The notes under the pieces are model-generated. The model had not been told where the DNA came from and made no database searches. It saw only the letters and a program-made list of their open reading frames with translations. From Chara braunii (lineage: Eukaryota; Streptophyta; Charophyceae; Charales; Characeae): a stretch of DNA of 32,136 bases. Location of the stretch: positions 235,582-267,717 of the forward strand of contig BFEA01000495.1 in NCBI GenBank assembly GCA_003427395.1. Direction: 5' to 3'. Made by a program: the position numbers and the translations under genes. This document shows positions 1 through 10,032 of this stretch, in pieces; position 1 is the stretch's first letter, and each line of letters starts with the position of its first letter.

Positions 1-314
1 CATTCCACGAGCAAACTCAGAAATCAGCTGTCTGTTACAGTCCGTGTGATGACGGGTCATTACAGAACAGAGTTCCTCTGTACAGCGCATAAAAGCTACT
101 GGAGAAGGAAGATTTCGACCACCACAGACCATCTAAGGTCAATAACACGTCCATCCACCCAGAGTTCCATCCGCGCACACTCGGTTCCCACCAATCACGA
201 CAAAATCCCCCACCACCCCTCCATCACGAACTACATCAACCCACAGCGTCCTCATCATCCATCCCAGACCAGCACCCCACTAACGCAACCCCCTTCCACC
301 CATACCTCACCACC

Positions 315-374
<60 letters not shown>

Positions 375-550
375 ACCAGTTTACGAAGCCTAACCTCCAC
401 ATTTCCAAACTCAACGGCTGACCAGAGAATTCGACAAGGGATCCAAATTCGAGAAACTAAAGTAGCAAGGAAACCGAAGTCCGCGAAAAAACAGCGTACG
501 AACATTAATGGGAAAAGGACAAAACGCTCCGATACTCTCCTAACTAACAA
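1..550. other. A/C-rich segment, possible LINE 3' remnant
   Basis: This stretch is poor in G and T, like the 3' end of the LINE near 17000-17560, and like that end it contains a long C run. Short open frames here (proline-rich on plus, glycine-rich on minus) come from the C homopolymer and show no domain. A LINE 3' end is a guess from composition only; I could not align the two segments. Confidence 0.25.
317..374. repeat. poly-C homopolymer (58 C)
   Basis: An uninterrupted run of 58 C residues. It generates a polyproline frame on plus and a polyglycine frame on minus, neither credible as protein. The only other notable C run in the window borders the N gap at 17261, so C runs may be both a sequence feature and an assembly problem here. 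Confidence 0.95.
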
Positions 551-822
551 TTTTGTTCATTTCAATTATTATTAGCAATTGCAAGCAAGACATACTAATA
601 CTTGTAGACTAACGATTAATCAATTCTTCATTCTTATCACAACCTTACCAAGCGATTAACCCTCATTCAATTTCATTTTTTTATCAACAAGTACTATTTG
701 CCATTTGGCTATTACTAGCACTATGTTTATATTATGATTACTCATTACTACTACCATTATTATTATTTTTGTTTTAAACATTCTTGCTGACTACTTAGTA
801 GGAAAATATATTTTAATCTTCC
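551..822. other. AT-rich spacer, nothing recognised
   Basis: AT-rich DNA with short ATT/TTA runs. I see no ORF, repeat structure or regulatory site that I can support. Confidence 0.6.
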
Positions 823-1700
823 TCGCACCGAGGGGAAATTCTTTCACCAAGTAAGTAAGCCGCATACTTTTGCTTCAGCCTAGACAGAGTCGTTAATCCC
901 CGGGAGGGGAAGGCAAAACCCAATCCCTAATAGTATTAAACAACGAAGTTCAGGTTTTGCTAGTCTCTCATTGGGAATTTTGACACTTTCTACAGATCTT
1001 GTGCTTTTTATCACGGCAGAGCCACCCTCTCGTTCCCCAAGTGGGGAGGCGAATCTCTGTCAATCTATCCTCGTTTTATTTGCTACTTTGATCTGATCTT
1101 ACGTTTCCCCGATCGAGTGGCGAAATTCTATCAATTCCTTTGTTATCACATTCACCACTCTTGATCTGACATCACATTCCCCAGGTGGGGAGGCAAAACT
1201 CTTGTCTTTATTAGTCCCATCAGCCACTCCGGATCCGATCGCACGATCCCCAGGCGGGAAGGAGGAGCTCAGTCAATCTTCTCGTTTTTATAAGCTTCTC
1301 TGGATCTGATCTCACAATCCTCAAGTGGGGAGGAGAAACTCCATCATTTTTTCTGCTTCATTCGGTGCTCTGGATCTGAACTCACGATCCCAAGTCGGGG
1401 AGGTAAAACATTATCAATTTCTCAGTTTTACTCGCTACTCTGAATCTGATCTCACGCTCCCCAGGTGGGGAGGCGAAGCTCTGTCCTTTGTCTGCGAATT
1501 CGACACCCTGGATCTGAACCCACAATCCCCAGGAGGGGAGGCGAAGCTCGGCGTGTCCCATCCGTCACTCTGGACCTGATCCCACGATCCCCAGGTGGGG
1601 AGGTAAAGCTCTACCAAATTTTCAGTCCTATTTGACACTCTGAACCTGATCTCACACTCCCCAGGTGAGGAGGCGAAGCCCTGCCATTTTTCTGCTGCAT
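823..1700. repeat. Degenerate ~70-bp tandem repeat array
   Basis: A core close to TCCCCAGGTGGGGAGGCGAAGCT recurs with its C block at about 1035, 1107, 1179, 1248, 1319, 1389, 1459, 1527, 1589 and 1659, a spacing of 62-72 bp. Weaker copies sit near 828 and 898. Each unit also carries CTCTGGATCTGATCTCAC just before the core. TCCCCA and TGGGGA form a short inverted repeat within the core, so each unit could fold. Units differ at many positions, so the array is old. The Ty3 5' LTR begins 9 bases after its end, so the element probably inserted at the array edge. Short ORFs across it are by-products. Confidence 0.85.
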
Positions 1701-1750
1701 TTGCCACGTGAAACAGTTTCACTCAGTTGACCCGACTTTAAAGACACAGA

Positions 1751-1935
1751 GATTCGATCCCTAGACCTGTGCCCTAACCCTGTACATTGAACCTGTGTGC
1801 TGAGTGAGATTTGATCCCTAGACCTGTCCTATACCTGTGCATAGACCCAGTGACCTGAGTAGGATTCGATGCCTAGACCTGCCCTACGTCCTAGGCTAGT
1901 CTGTAGGTCGGACAGGAGGACTTGATCCCTAGGTC
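1751..1935 (+). repeat. Short repeats in the LTR U3
   Basis: Variants of GATTCGATCCCTAGACCTG begin near 1751, 1808, 1863 and 1919, at ~55-57 bp spacing, and are also present in the 3' LTR. Repeats like this upstream of a TATA box are typical of LTR enhancer regions. A regulatory role is inferred. Confidence 0.6.
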
Positions 1936-2195
1936 TGTAGATTAGGAGTTAGGGCTGTTACCGATACGCTTAGGAAGGCCTGTTCTAGAAATCTCTATCT
2001 GAGTCTACTGAGGCCTAGAGTCTGTCTATAAGTCTGTAGGCTCTAGAAGGTCGTAGGTCCCTGTAGGCCAGTCCAGTCAGCAAGTACCAGGGGTAGGGGC
2101 TGCACGTTGGGAAGGTTCTGGAGCACACTGTGCGTTTCACACGTTTTGGCCCAGGCCCACACGTTTTGAGGCAGGTCCGGGTACCTCCAAAGGAG

Positions 2196-2203
2196 TATAA
2201 ATA
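2196..2203 (+). promoter_or_regulatory. TATA box of 5' LTR
   Basis: TATAAATA preceded by a GC-rich segment. The same box lies at the matching place in the 3' LTR (9829). Transcription would be expected to start around 2225-2235, defining the U3/R border. Confidence 0.75.
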
Positions 2204-2326
2204 AAGAGGCAGCGTCCAGCCATGGATTCATTCACCTGTGTGCCATGCGGAAGAGCTGCCTTGGTATCTTGTGCGTGGAGGACTGCAGGTGCCCGGAGAA
2301 GAAGTGGGCTGCGAAGGAGACAGCGG

Positions 2327-2697
2327 ACCCATGGGTTTGGCGTGGGTTTGGCGTGGGTTTGGCGTGGGTTTGGCGTGGGTTTGGTGTGGGTTTGGCGTGG
2401 GTTTGGTGTGGGTTTGGTGTGGGTTTGGTGTGGGTTTGGCATGGGTTTGGCGTGGGTTTGGCACGGGTTTGACGTGGGTTTGGCATGGGTTTGGCATGGG
2501 TTTGGTCTGGGTTTCGGTTACTAGTGGGCGTGCGTTTGGTGTGGGTTTGGCGTGAGTTTGGCGTGGGTTTGGCGTGGGTTTGGGTGACTAGTGGGCGTGG
2601 GTTTGGCGTGGGTTTGGCGTGAGTTTGGCATGGGTTTGGGTTACTAGTGGGCGTTACTAGTAACCCAAACCCAAGGGTTACTAGTGGGCGTGGGTTA
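2327..2697 (+). repeat. 11-bp minisatellite (GTGGGTTTGGC)n inside the 5' LTR
   Basis: About 25 copies of GTGGGTTTGGC and one-base variants. The right half is interrupted by CTAGTGGGCG blocks at 2521, 2588, 2644 and 2681. A perfect 14-bp inverted repeat (2635-2648 with 2656-2669, 7-base spacer) lies near the right end. The array replaces exactly the five bases CCATA found in the 3' LTR (9960-9964). The plus strand has GGG and GG runs every 11 bp, so G-quadruplexes are possible. Overlapping ORFs on both strands, including a 328-codon minus frame, only translate the repeat. Confidence 0.95.
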
Positions 2698-2750
2698 GCG
2701 AACCAGCGAGGGAGACACCGGCGGCCATAGCTCCGAGGAGGAAGACGACG

Positions 2751-2764
2751 GCGGCCATAGCCGC
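2751..2764. repeat. CATA-loop hairpin (GCGGC/GCCGC)
   Basis: GCGGC, loop CATA, GCCGC. One of 14 GCCATAGC motifs in the window. The matching 3' LTR site (10017-10032) has a 6-bp perfect stem. Confidence 0.7.
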
Positions 2765-2893
2765 TCAGCTGTTGGTGTAGACAGGCTGTGTAGAGTGTGT
2801 GTGGCTGTGCAGCGTGAACATCCAGGGTGATCCTCGTACGTGCGTGCATGCGAGAGTGAGGAAGAGTGAGGCTGGTGGCAGAGACTGTGTTCA

Positions 2894-2907
2894 GCGGCCA
2901 TAGCCGC
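2894..2907. repeat. CATA-loop hairpin (GCGGC/GCCGC)
   Basis: A second perfect GCGGC-CATA-GCCGC in the 5' LTR, in the part missing from the 3' LTR. Confidence 0.7.
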
Positions 2908-3035
2908 AAGCTGTACAGTTGATTCAGACTGAGTTTGAATACAAGTTCATTGTTGTTCCTGAGTTGGAAGAGTTCGGTTTTGCGATCGGTTCTCAAGTGT
3001 GCATCTTGCGAGTCCAGAGTCAAGTCTGATTGCAT

Positions 3036-3047
3036 TGGTATCAGAGC
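3036..3047 (+). promoter_or_regulatory. Primer binding site (initiator Met tRNA type)
   Basis: TGGTATCAGAGC, the classic plant LTR-retrotransposon PBS complementary to the 3' end of initiator methionine tRNA, lies one base after the 5' LTR terminal CA. It sets the left end of the internal region and is the best single clue to a green-lineage host. Confidence 0.9.
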
Positions 3048-3175
3048 TGGTACCCGTTGTCCACGCCGGCGGAGCTGCAGCAAGCGAGGAAGAAGGAAGA
3101 AGGAAGAAGCCGCCATAGCCGGAGCTCGGCAGAGAGAGACAGCAAGAGAGAGGAAGAGAGAGAGAGCAGGGGGAC

Positions 3176-3191
3176 GGCAGCCATAGCTGCC
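3176..3191. repeat. CATA-loop hairpin (GGCAGC/GCTGCC)
   Basis: Perfect 6-bp stem in the element 1 leader. The A-T pair replaces a G-C pair of the other copies while pairing is kept. Further GCCATAGC motifs at 3112, 3279 and 3331 have shorter stems. Confidence 0.7.
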
Positions 3192-3351
3192 AAGCTCGCG
3201 AAAGAAGACGACCAGCAAGAAGAAGAGAAAGACGCAGAGAAAAGGAAGAAGAAAGTGACGAAGAGGGAGACGAAGTCAGCCATAGCCGAGGTGAAGAAGA
3301 CGAAGGTTTTTACGAAGAAGAAGAAGGTCCGCCATAGCCGGGAGGTTGGAA

Positions 3352-3466
3352 GGTTGACCAGGGGAGTTGACCAACGTTGACCAAGGGTGTCGACCAGGCG
3401 TTGACCGAAGTTGACCAGAGCGTTGACCAAGGAGTTGACCAAGACCGTTGACCGGAGCGTCGACCC
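3352..3466 (+). repeat. TTGACC repeat cluster in the leader
   Basis: TTGACC occurs at 3354, 3367, 3377, 3401, 3411, 3423, 3435 and 3448, with TCGACC at 3390 and 3460, at 10-13 bp spacing except where a variant intervenes. It looks like a decayed ~12-bp minisatellite. TTGACC matches the W-box core bound by WRKY proteins, but the clustering is explained by repeat expansion. Confidence 0.8.
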
Positions 3467-3746
3467 AGCTGGAGCGAGAAGATTACCGGTACCATCTCTC
3501 CATGCCCTGGCCTACCCCCTACCCCATGGATGTGCACCTTCACCTTGGTACCTGCTGACGTTAGGTCTGTCAAAGTCAGTCAGTCCTATCTCCCTGTCAC
3601 TTCTGTCCAGGTCGGTATGATTCTGTGTATGTGGTCATAGAACCGTAAGTCTAGCCCGAGTAGTGAATCAAGGCCCCTCGATAGAAGTTAACCTGTTCGG
3701 TCTACGTGTTTAGGCGTGGAATTGTTGTTGATTGTGCACCGTCACC

Positions 3747-5670
3747 ATGGTCTCAGGTCTGGAACTAGTACCAACCCATACAGCAAGGAGCAAGAGGAGA
3801 GAGCTGCCGCTATCCTGTGAGAGAGGAAGGAGAGAATGGAGAAGAGGGAACTGATTAAGCAGGCCAAGATGCTGGCCCTGCTTTAGGAGCAAGAGGCAAA
3901 GAAGAAGCAGATGGAGGAGGAGCTGAAGAAGGGGCAGGAGGAGAAGATGGCATCTATACAAGAGGAGGTGGAGAAAGAAGAAGAAGAAGAAGAAGTAGAG
4001 GAAAAAGAGCCATTGGAGAGAAGGAGAGGGGAAGCCAGCACAAGTAAAGAAATTGAGATTGCAAGGATTGCACAAGAGTGGGCCGCACATTTGGAGTTGG
4101 GGGAAGATAGGGAGGCCGAGATGGCCATACCCCAGGAAGAGAGAGAAGCAGCAAGGAGGCAGATTGAGACAGAAAGGGACCCGGTGAAGAGAAAGGCGAA
4201 GGAGGAAGAACAGCAAATGGCATGGAGATACGGGGTGTCCCAAGAGAGGGCGAGACGATTGGAAGCGGCGGAAAGGGCAGGAAAGGATCTGAAAGTGGCG
4301 GAGACCAGGATGGGAAAAATCAGGGAAGAGACAGAGCTAGCCACTAAGATCAATACCCTGACTCAAAGTGTACAATCTTTACTAATTGCACACCACGAAC
4401 AAGCCAGCACAAGTAAAGGTAGATTCAAAGATTTTGCGAGTGACATGATGAAATACTTATTGGCTGACTTCCATAATGCAATTAGTAAGACCCGAGAGTT
4501 CTGCACTGGCGCCATTGAAGGCGCCAAGTTAGCGGCTCCTAAGGAGGAGGAGCCAGCCCCACCACGCCGCGAGAAAGTTAAGGTCCGTTTTCCCGAACCC
4601 TTCAGTCGAAAGAAGGGTGAGGATTTCGATAACTGGGAGGCCAACGTGCACTCCTACTTGTCCTTACAGGGAGTCACGCCTGAGGACCACATTTTGGTGG
4701 CCTTCCAGGCCTTTTGAGACGAGGCGACTAGCTTTGCTAGGTCGCTAGCCCGCGCTGCGAACTGTGATAACGATATGGTTACGTATTTGAGACTGACGCC
4801 TCTCTCTGAGTTCCTAAAATCGCTCAGGGAGCGATTCTCATATGTGACGCGGGGTCTCAAAGCCTCCGACAAACTCCAAATGATACACACTCGCCAGTGG
4901 AAGAGAGTGCATGCGCTCAAGTCCGCCATGGACGAACTGATTGTTGTCCCTGGGCATGGAGTAACCGATGCCCAGCTCCTTGACCTCTTCTACCGTGCCC
5001 TGCCTGAAAATATTCAGGGGCACTTCTTCGAAAAGAAGAATCAGCAGGGCATGACTTACGATACTCTTAGTCGGGAGGCAGTTGCATGTGCCGCCCAAGC
5101 ATCGCCAGTTACCACGTTTTGGCACAAAGATCTGTCAAAGGGAAAACGTGGAAGGGACGCACCATCTCGGGCCAAATCAAGGCCAAAGATAGTTTAATTT
5201 TGACGATGGAGGAAGGTGGTGCAGACGAGGTTCCCTACTCTAACATCGAGTGGGGACTAGAGGAGGAAGACAGTAGCGTTAGTCAGGGGAGAACCTACGC
5301 TGCTGTCGCGGCCAGAGGGAGGCCGCAAGGAGGAGGACAACGGTCCGGCCAGAATGGCCGGGCCCAAGGTGGCCGAGGACAAGGCGGCCAGGGGGTTGGT
5401 GACAGCGGCAACCGCCAGGAGGGAGGAAGGGGAGGTCCCCCGCCTAACCGTCCGCGTTTTAGTCGGTCACCCCCCAGACAGGGAAGGTGGCACCCAGACT
5501 GGCCCGAGGGCCGACCCTGGCTAGATCTGGGTATAGATCAGGGAGCATGGCAAGCACGCATTAACAGTTCTCAATGCATATTCTGCGGGGACCCAGGCCA
5601 CATTATTAAATTCTTCCCTAAGTATAGGGACCGTGTTGCGTCTGGGGCAGCAAACGACAGCCGCCGGTAG
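3747..5670 (+). pseudogene. gag: gag polyprotein of element 1 (broken)
   Basis: Gag would form the cytoplasmic virus-like particle. ATG 3747 sits in a good context (GTCACCATGG), but coding continues in another frame from about 3750. The order is a Ser/Thr-rich N-terminus, a long Lys/Glu coiled-coil region (to ~4350), a capsid-like region (4560-5140), a Gly/Arg-rich stretch (5300-5480) and one zinc knuckle (5575-5616). The same layout occurs in element 2. Breaks: TGA 3818, TAG 3884 and TGA 4715 in the gag frame, then a frameshift near 5140. The knuckle reads C-X2-C-X4-H-X4-F, since the last Cys is Phe (TTC at 5614), whereas element 2 keeps Cys. All three stops are explained by C-to-T changes from CGA or CAG. 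Confidence 0.85.
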
Positions 5671-5750
5671 GGGTCGCAACTGCCCCTACCCAAGGAGTAT
5701 GTGGATTTGAGCGTGCGCGCAAAGTAGAGTCTCCCACTCCACATACCTCC

Positions 5751-6479
5751 ATGGCAGAGGTTGCAGGTCAGCGTCTAGTGAGCTGTCCAGAGACTGCTCG
5801 TGTTAGGGTCTCTCTAGACGTTTCCCTCACGGGCTTAGCTGAAGAGTTGAGAGAGAGGAGGCAAGCCTGGGCCAAGATGAGAAGGATAGTAAAGGACAAC
5901 TTATCCTCGCAGATGTAGAATTTTTTAAAGCTAGAGTAGGAGCCCTGATAGACAGTGGCGCCACTAGGAGTTACATCAGTCGTCGAGCGCTGAAGAAGTT
6001 GAAGCTTAATTTGAAAGTTCGACGCTTGAACCTGTAGTCAGCATCCTTGCAGACAATAGCAGGATGCGTGTTGAAGAGTATGTTGAGGGGGTCCACGCCT
6101 ACTTTCGCCTAGAAAAAGATGGAAAGGTAGAGAAGGTACCCCACTCCTTGACCCTCCTCATAGAAGAGAGTCTCCCTTTGACATTGTCCTAGGTATGGAT
6201 TGGGGAGAGGCAGCAGGAGCCACACTGCACCTTAGAGAACACGAGTGTAGGCTCCCTAGCGCGCCAGGCGAGGTCAAGCAAGTCCGCCTGTTCCATGAGT
6301 CCGGGGTAGATAATCCCCTCACCCATTGCTGCCTCAGAGCTCCTGCGTTCACCAGACTAGTGCAAAAGGAGCAGCTCGAAGAGCAGGTGTTCGTGGCCTA
6401 TGTCAGGTCAATGTCCGATAAGCCTAACGAGGAAGAGGAAAAGATCCATCCCACTATCGCCAGTCTGCTGCAAGAGTAA
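5751..6479 (+). pseudogene. Aspartic protease region of element 1 (broken)
   Basis: The protease would cleave Gag-Pol. The active-site triad DSGA is encoded from 5951, followed by TRSYIS. A conserved LVSCPE-containing linker upstream (from ~5751) and the segment downstream (YVEGV, LPHSLTLL-like, MDWGEA) are also found in element 2. Coding hops over three frames: frame of 5751, frame of 5951, then from ~6050 the next, and back near 6190 where one T appears to be missing. TAA at 6477 separates it from RT in the same frame; Tyr is likely at that codon in a working copy. Confidence 0.8.
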
Positions 6480-7803
6480 AAGGACTTATCTGAAACACCT
6501 TCAGGAGTAGTGCCCAGACCGATCCAGCACTGTATAGAGATAGAACCTGGCAGCAGAAGGCCTAAGGGGGCAGTCTACAGGATGTCTCCCAAGGAGCTAG
6601 AGGAGCTTCGCAGGCAGTTAGACGAGCTCCTAGAAAAAGGATGGATCGGGCCTAGTTCATCACCTTTCGGCGCACCTGTTTTGTTTGTCCCAAGGAACGA
6701 GGGAGAGCTACGCATGTGTATAGACTACAGGGGACTGAACGCCATCACCATCAAGAATGCAGAGCCATTGCCGCGTATAGATGACTTGTTAGATCGCGTG
6801 CAGGGATGCAAGTATTTCTCAAAGATAAATATGAAATCAGGATATCATCAGATAAAAGTGCATCCTGACGATCAGTATAAGACGACGTTCAGGACGAGGT
6901 ATGGGCATTACGAGTTCATAGTAATGTCGTTTGGACTTACTAATGCACCGACTACATTTCAGCGTTGTATGAACGACTTGTTTAGACCGTGGTTAGATAG
7001 ATTTGTCGTAGTTTATTTAGACGATATCTTAGTATTCAGCAAGACCCTCGAGGAACATGAGGGTCATTTGCGGCAGATTCTAAGCAAGCTGAGAGAGTCT
7101 AACTTCAAGATTAACCCGAAGAAGTGCAAATGGGCCAAGACAGAGGTCCTTTACCTAGGCCATGTACTAGATGGTGATGGTATTCTGCCTGAGGACAGCA
7201 AGATTGCATCCATTAGAGACTGGCCAACTCCTAAAACGCTGACAGAGTTGCGCTCATTCTTAGGACTGGCTAACTACTATAGGAAGTTCGTAAGGAACTT
7301 CTCCACGATCGCTGCTCCCCTTCGTAGGTTACTGAAGAAAGAGACTATTTGGAAGTGGGACCAGGATTGTACATCAGCCTTCAAGAAATTGAAGAAGGCC
7401 TTAATAGAATACCCTGTCCTCGAAGTTGTTGATCCGTCATTACCCTTTGTTGTTACTACAGACGCTACTCAGTACGGCATAGGTGTCGTTTTGCAGCAAG
7501 ATGACGGCAACGGTTATAGACCCATAGAGTTCATGTCAGCCAGGCTGCCCTCAGCAAAGGTAGCAACATCGACATACGAGAGGGAACTCTACGCTCTCAG
7601 GCAGGCCTTAAATCACTGGAAACACTAACTGCTTGGGAGGCACTTCAAGGTATATTCTGATCACGAGACTCTTAGATGGTTAAAGACACAGGCCAAGATG
7701 ACGCCCAAGTTGACTAGATGGGCTGCTGAGATAGATCAGTTTGACTTTGAGTTAAAGCCCGTGAAAGGAAAGTACAACGTGGTAGCCGATGCTCTGAGTA
7801 GGA
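6480..7803 (+). pseudogene. pol: Reverse transcriptase-RNase H of element 1
   Basis: Makes cDNA from element RNA and removes the RNA strand. This is the best-preserved frame: 6510-7625 is open. RT shows the SPFGAPVLFV and DYRGLNAIT boxes, SGYHQI, FGLTNAPTTFQ, YLDD (7014-7025), LGHVL and the RSFLGLANYYRKF thumb. RNase H shows TDATQYGIG, ERELYAL, SDHETL and ADALSRR, so its four acidic residues remain. Motif A reads KINMKSGYHQI: the catalytic Asp of the usual K-I-D is Asn (AAT at 6828), a G-to-A change that should abolish polymerisation. TAA at 7626 interrupts RNase H between its Glu and third Asp; coding continues in the same frame. Confidence 0.92.
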
Positions 7804-9300
7804 GAGCTGATTACTTCGGCGCGATAGTGCACTATCTAGACATAGGGGCCGACCTGCGGCAAAAGATCAGGGATGCATATGCTCAAGACCTGATCTACAG
7901 TGAATTGATGAAGAGAGTAAGGGAAGCCCCAGATAGCGAGCCGCACTACCGAACCACAAACGGGCTACTGCTTGAGAAGACCAATGTTGCTGACATACTA
8001 TGCGTCCCCAATAGCGAAGAGATTAGTAGCCTGATCTTAGGGGAATCGGATGGCAAAAGACTAGCTAACCTGATGATGTCATATACGTGGCCAAGCATGA
8101 AAGCAGATTGCATAGAGTATGTGCGCAACTGCAAGGTATGTCAGCGGAATAAAACTATAACCAGAGCCCCGCTAGGTCTTCTGAGACCCTTGCATATTTC
8201 GTCAGGACCCGGAGTTTCAGTTTCCATTAACTTCATGCATACTGGGGTCAAGAGTAGGCACGACAAACTCAAGTCATGGTCATAGTAGATAGGTTTAGCA
8301 AGTATGCAGTATTTGTTCCCCTGCCTTCAGAGGCACGTACAGACTTAGTCATTAGTAAGTTTTTCGACTTCTGGGTAAGCGAGCACGGTATGCCATTGTC
8401 CATAGTTAGTGATAGGGACACGCGGTTTACTAGTCAAAATTGGCAGGATCTCATGAAATTCTATGGGTCTAAGTTGTTGATGTCGTCAGGACGACACCCA
8501 GAGACTAATGGTCAGACAGAGCAAATGAATAAGATCTTGCAACAACTACTTATAAGTATATTAGACCAGATCAGATAAATTAGGATGAGATGCTTCCCAA
8601 AGTAGCAAGTGCCTACAATAACAGTGCCCATCTAGCTATGTGCAAGACTCCTAACGAGCTACATAAGTCCTTTAGACCAAGGCGACCGTTTGAGGGACTA
8701 AACCGGGACCAGATACACAGACTACCACCCGTCACATGAGAGTTTGCGTTACAGCATGGGTAGGAAGTCGCTAAGGTCATAGACAATTTGAGAAAGGCCC
8801 AGCATCGAATGATAGAGCAAGCTAACAAGCACCGTCGACCTTCACAGTTTTAGGTAGGCGATCTAGTCTGGGTCAAGTCAAAGGAGTTTGCACCTGAGGA
8901 AAACATCTCGCAGAAGCTCTTACCTGCGTATAGAGGACCGTGGCCTGTCCTAGAAGTCAAAGGAGGAGAGGACGGCCCGTCATATACTATAGAGATTCCA
9001 GCACACCACCACATGTACCCAGTCTTCCATGCATCTAAGTTGTTACCCTGCACCCCTTCTTGGAGATCGATGATTCCGGCAGACATGGATGGTGCATATG
9101 ATATAGATCACATAGTGGAAGAGGCCGTGTTCAGGACAGGAGGTCGAGGTCGTCCCCAAAAGCCGTATAACGTTAGGTTTGCATACCACGAACCCGAGGA
9201 CGATCGATGGTTTACAAGAACAGAGCTTCTAAAAACCGCTCCCGACATAGTACACGCGTATGAGAGGGAAAGAAACGGCAAAGGTCCGACCTTGAGTTAG
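7804..9300 (+). pseudogene. Integrase with chromodomain-like tail, element 1
   Basis: Integrase inserts the cDNA; a C-terminal chromodomain can direct it to marked chromatin. The zinc-binding domain is damaged: the C-X2-C half (CKVCQRNK, ~8130) is present, but the H-X-H half is deleted near 8045 (element 2 keeps it). The core has Asp at 8288, Asp at 8411 and Glu at 8519, exactly 35 residues apart for the last two. A GPW module (~8938) and an HASKLLP box (~9030) follow. The tail 9085-9290 (YDIDHIVEE, then VRFAYHEPEDDRWF, then APDIVHAYERE) is laid out like a chromodomain, but diverged. One A is missing near 8265 and another shift lies near 8575; stops are at 8576, 8581, 8737, 8761 and 8851. Confidence 0.88.
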
Positions 9301-9828
9301 AGTGTTCTCGGAGGACCTCGAATTTAGGACGGCGCGAGTGAAACAGTTTCACTTAGTTGACCTGACTTTGCAGACAAAGAGATTTGATCCCTGGAACTGT
9401 GCCCTAACCCTGTACATTGAACCTATGTGCTGAGTGAGATTCGATCTCTAGACTTGTCCTATTATACGTATACATAGACCCAGTGACCTGAGTAGGATTC
9501 AATCCCTAGACCTGCCCTACGTCCTAGGCCAATCTGTAGGTCGGACAGTAGGACTTGATCCCTAGGTCTGTAGATTAGGAGTTAGGTCTGTTACCGTTAC
9601 GCTAAGGAAGGCCTGTTCTAGAAATCTCTATCTGAGTCTACTGAGGCCTAGACTCTGTCTGTAAGTCTGTAGGCTCTAGAAGGTCGTAGGTCCCTGTAGG
9701 CCAGTCCAGTCAGCAAGTACCAGGGGTAGGGGCTGCATGTGGGGAAGGTTTTGGAGCACACTGTGGGTTTCACACGTTTTGGCCTAGGCCCACACGTTTT
9801 GAGGCAGGCCCGGGTACCTCCAAAGAAG

Positions 9829-9836
9829 TATAAATA
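9829..9836 (+). promoter_or_regulatory. TATA box of 3' LTR
   Basis: TATAAATA at the position equivalent to 2196. If active, transcription would run rightwards into the LINE. Confidence 0.7.
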
Positions 9837-10016
9837 AAGAGGCAGCATCCAGCCATGGATTCATTTGCCTGTGTGCCATGCAGAAGAGCTGCCTTGGTAT
9901 CTTGTGCGTGGAGGACTGCAAGTGCCCGGAGAAGAAGTGGGCTGCGAAGGAGACAGCGGCCATAGCGAACCAGCGAGGGAGACACGGGCGGCCATAGCTC
10001 GAAGGAGGACGACGAC

Positions 10017-10032
10017 GGCGGCCATAGCCGCC
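10017..10032. repeat. CATA-loop hairpin (GGCGGC/GCCGCC)
   Basis: Perfect 6-bp stem in the truncated 3' LTR. Two more GCCATAGC motifs lie at 9959 and 9991. Confidence 0.7.

Larger units (their letters stand above)
1709..3034 (+). repeat. 5' LTR of element 1
   Basis: It starts TGAAACAG, matching 9339, and ends ...GATTGCA one base before the PBS, which fixes its right edge. Its first ~617 bp match the 3' LTR. It then carries a 371-bp minisatellite (2327-2697) absent from the 3' copy, resumes matching up to 2785, and continues ~250 bp beyond the truncated 3' copy. Without the minisatellite it would be about 955 bp. Confidence 0.92.
3048..3746 (+). other. Leader / 5' UTR of element 1
   Basis: A purine-rich tract (3080-3330) carries four GCCATAGC motifs, followed by a TTGACC repeat cluster and ~280 bp of plain sequence before gag. 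A 116-codon Lys/Glu-rich frame at 3030-3380 overlaps the PBS and is probably composition only. The packaging signal would be expected here, but I cannot identify it. Confidence 0.6.

Noticed and set aside
46-393. Proline-rich ORF of 115 codons ending in polyproline
   Set aside because: The polyproline is just the C homopolymer; no domain or conserved start.
2330-2690. CRISPR-like array
   Set aside because: 11-bp contiguous units without spacers, in a eukaryotic LTR.
2232-3218. 328-codon minus-strand ORF with NPRQTHAKP repeats
   Set aside because: It translates the 11-bp minisatellite; 11 is not a multiple of 3, so all frames stay open and look repetitive.
3710-4353. Minus-strand Leu/Ser-rich ORFs opposite gag (177 and 156 codons)
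   Set aside because: Shadows of the Lys/Glu-rich coiled coil on the plus strand.
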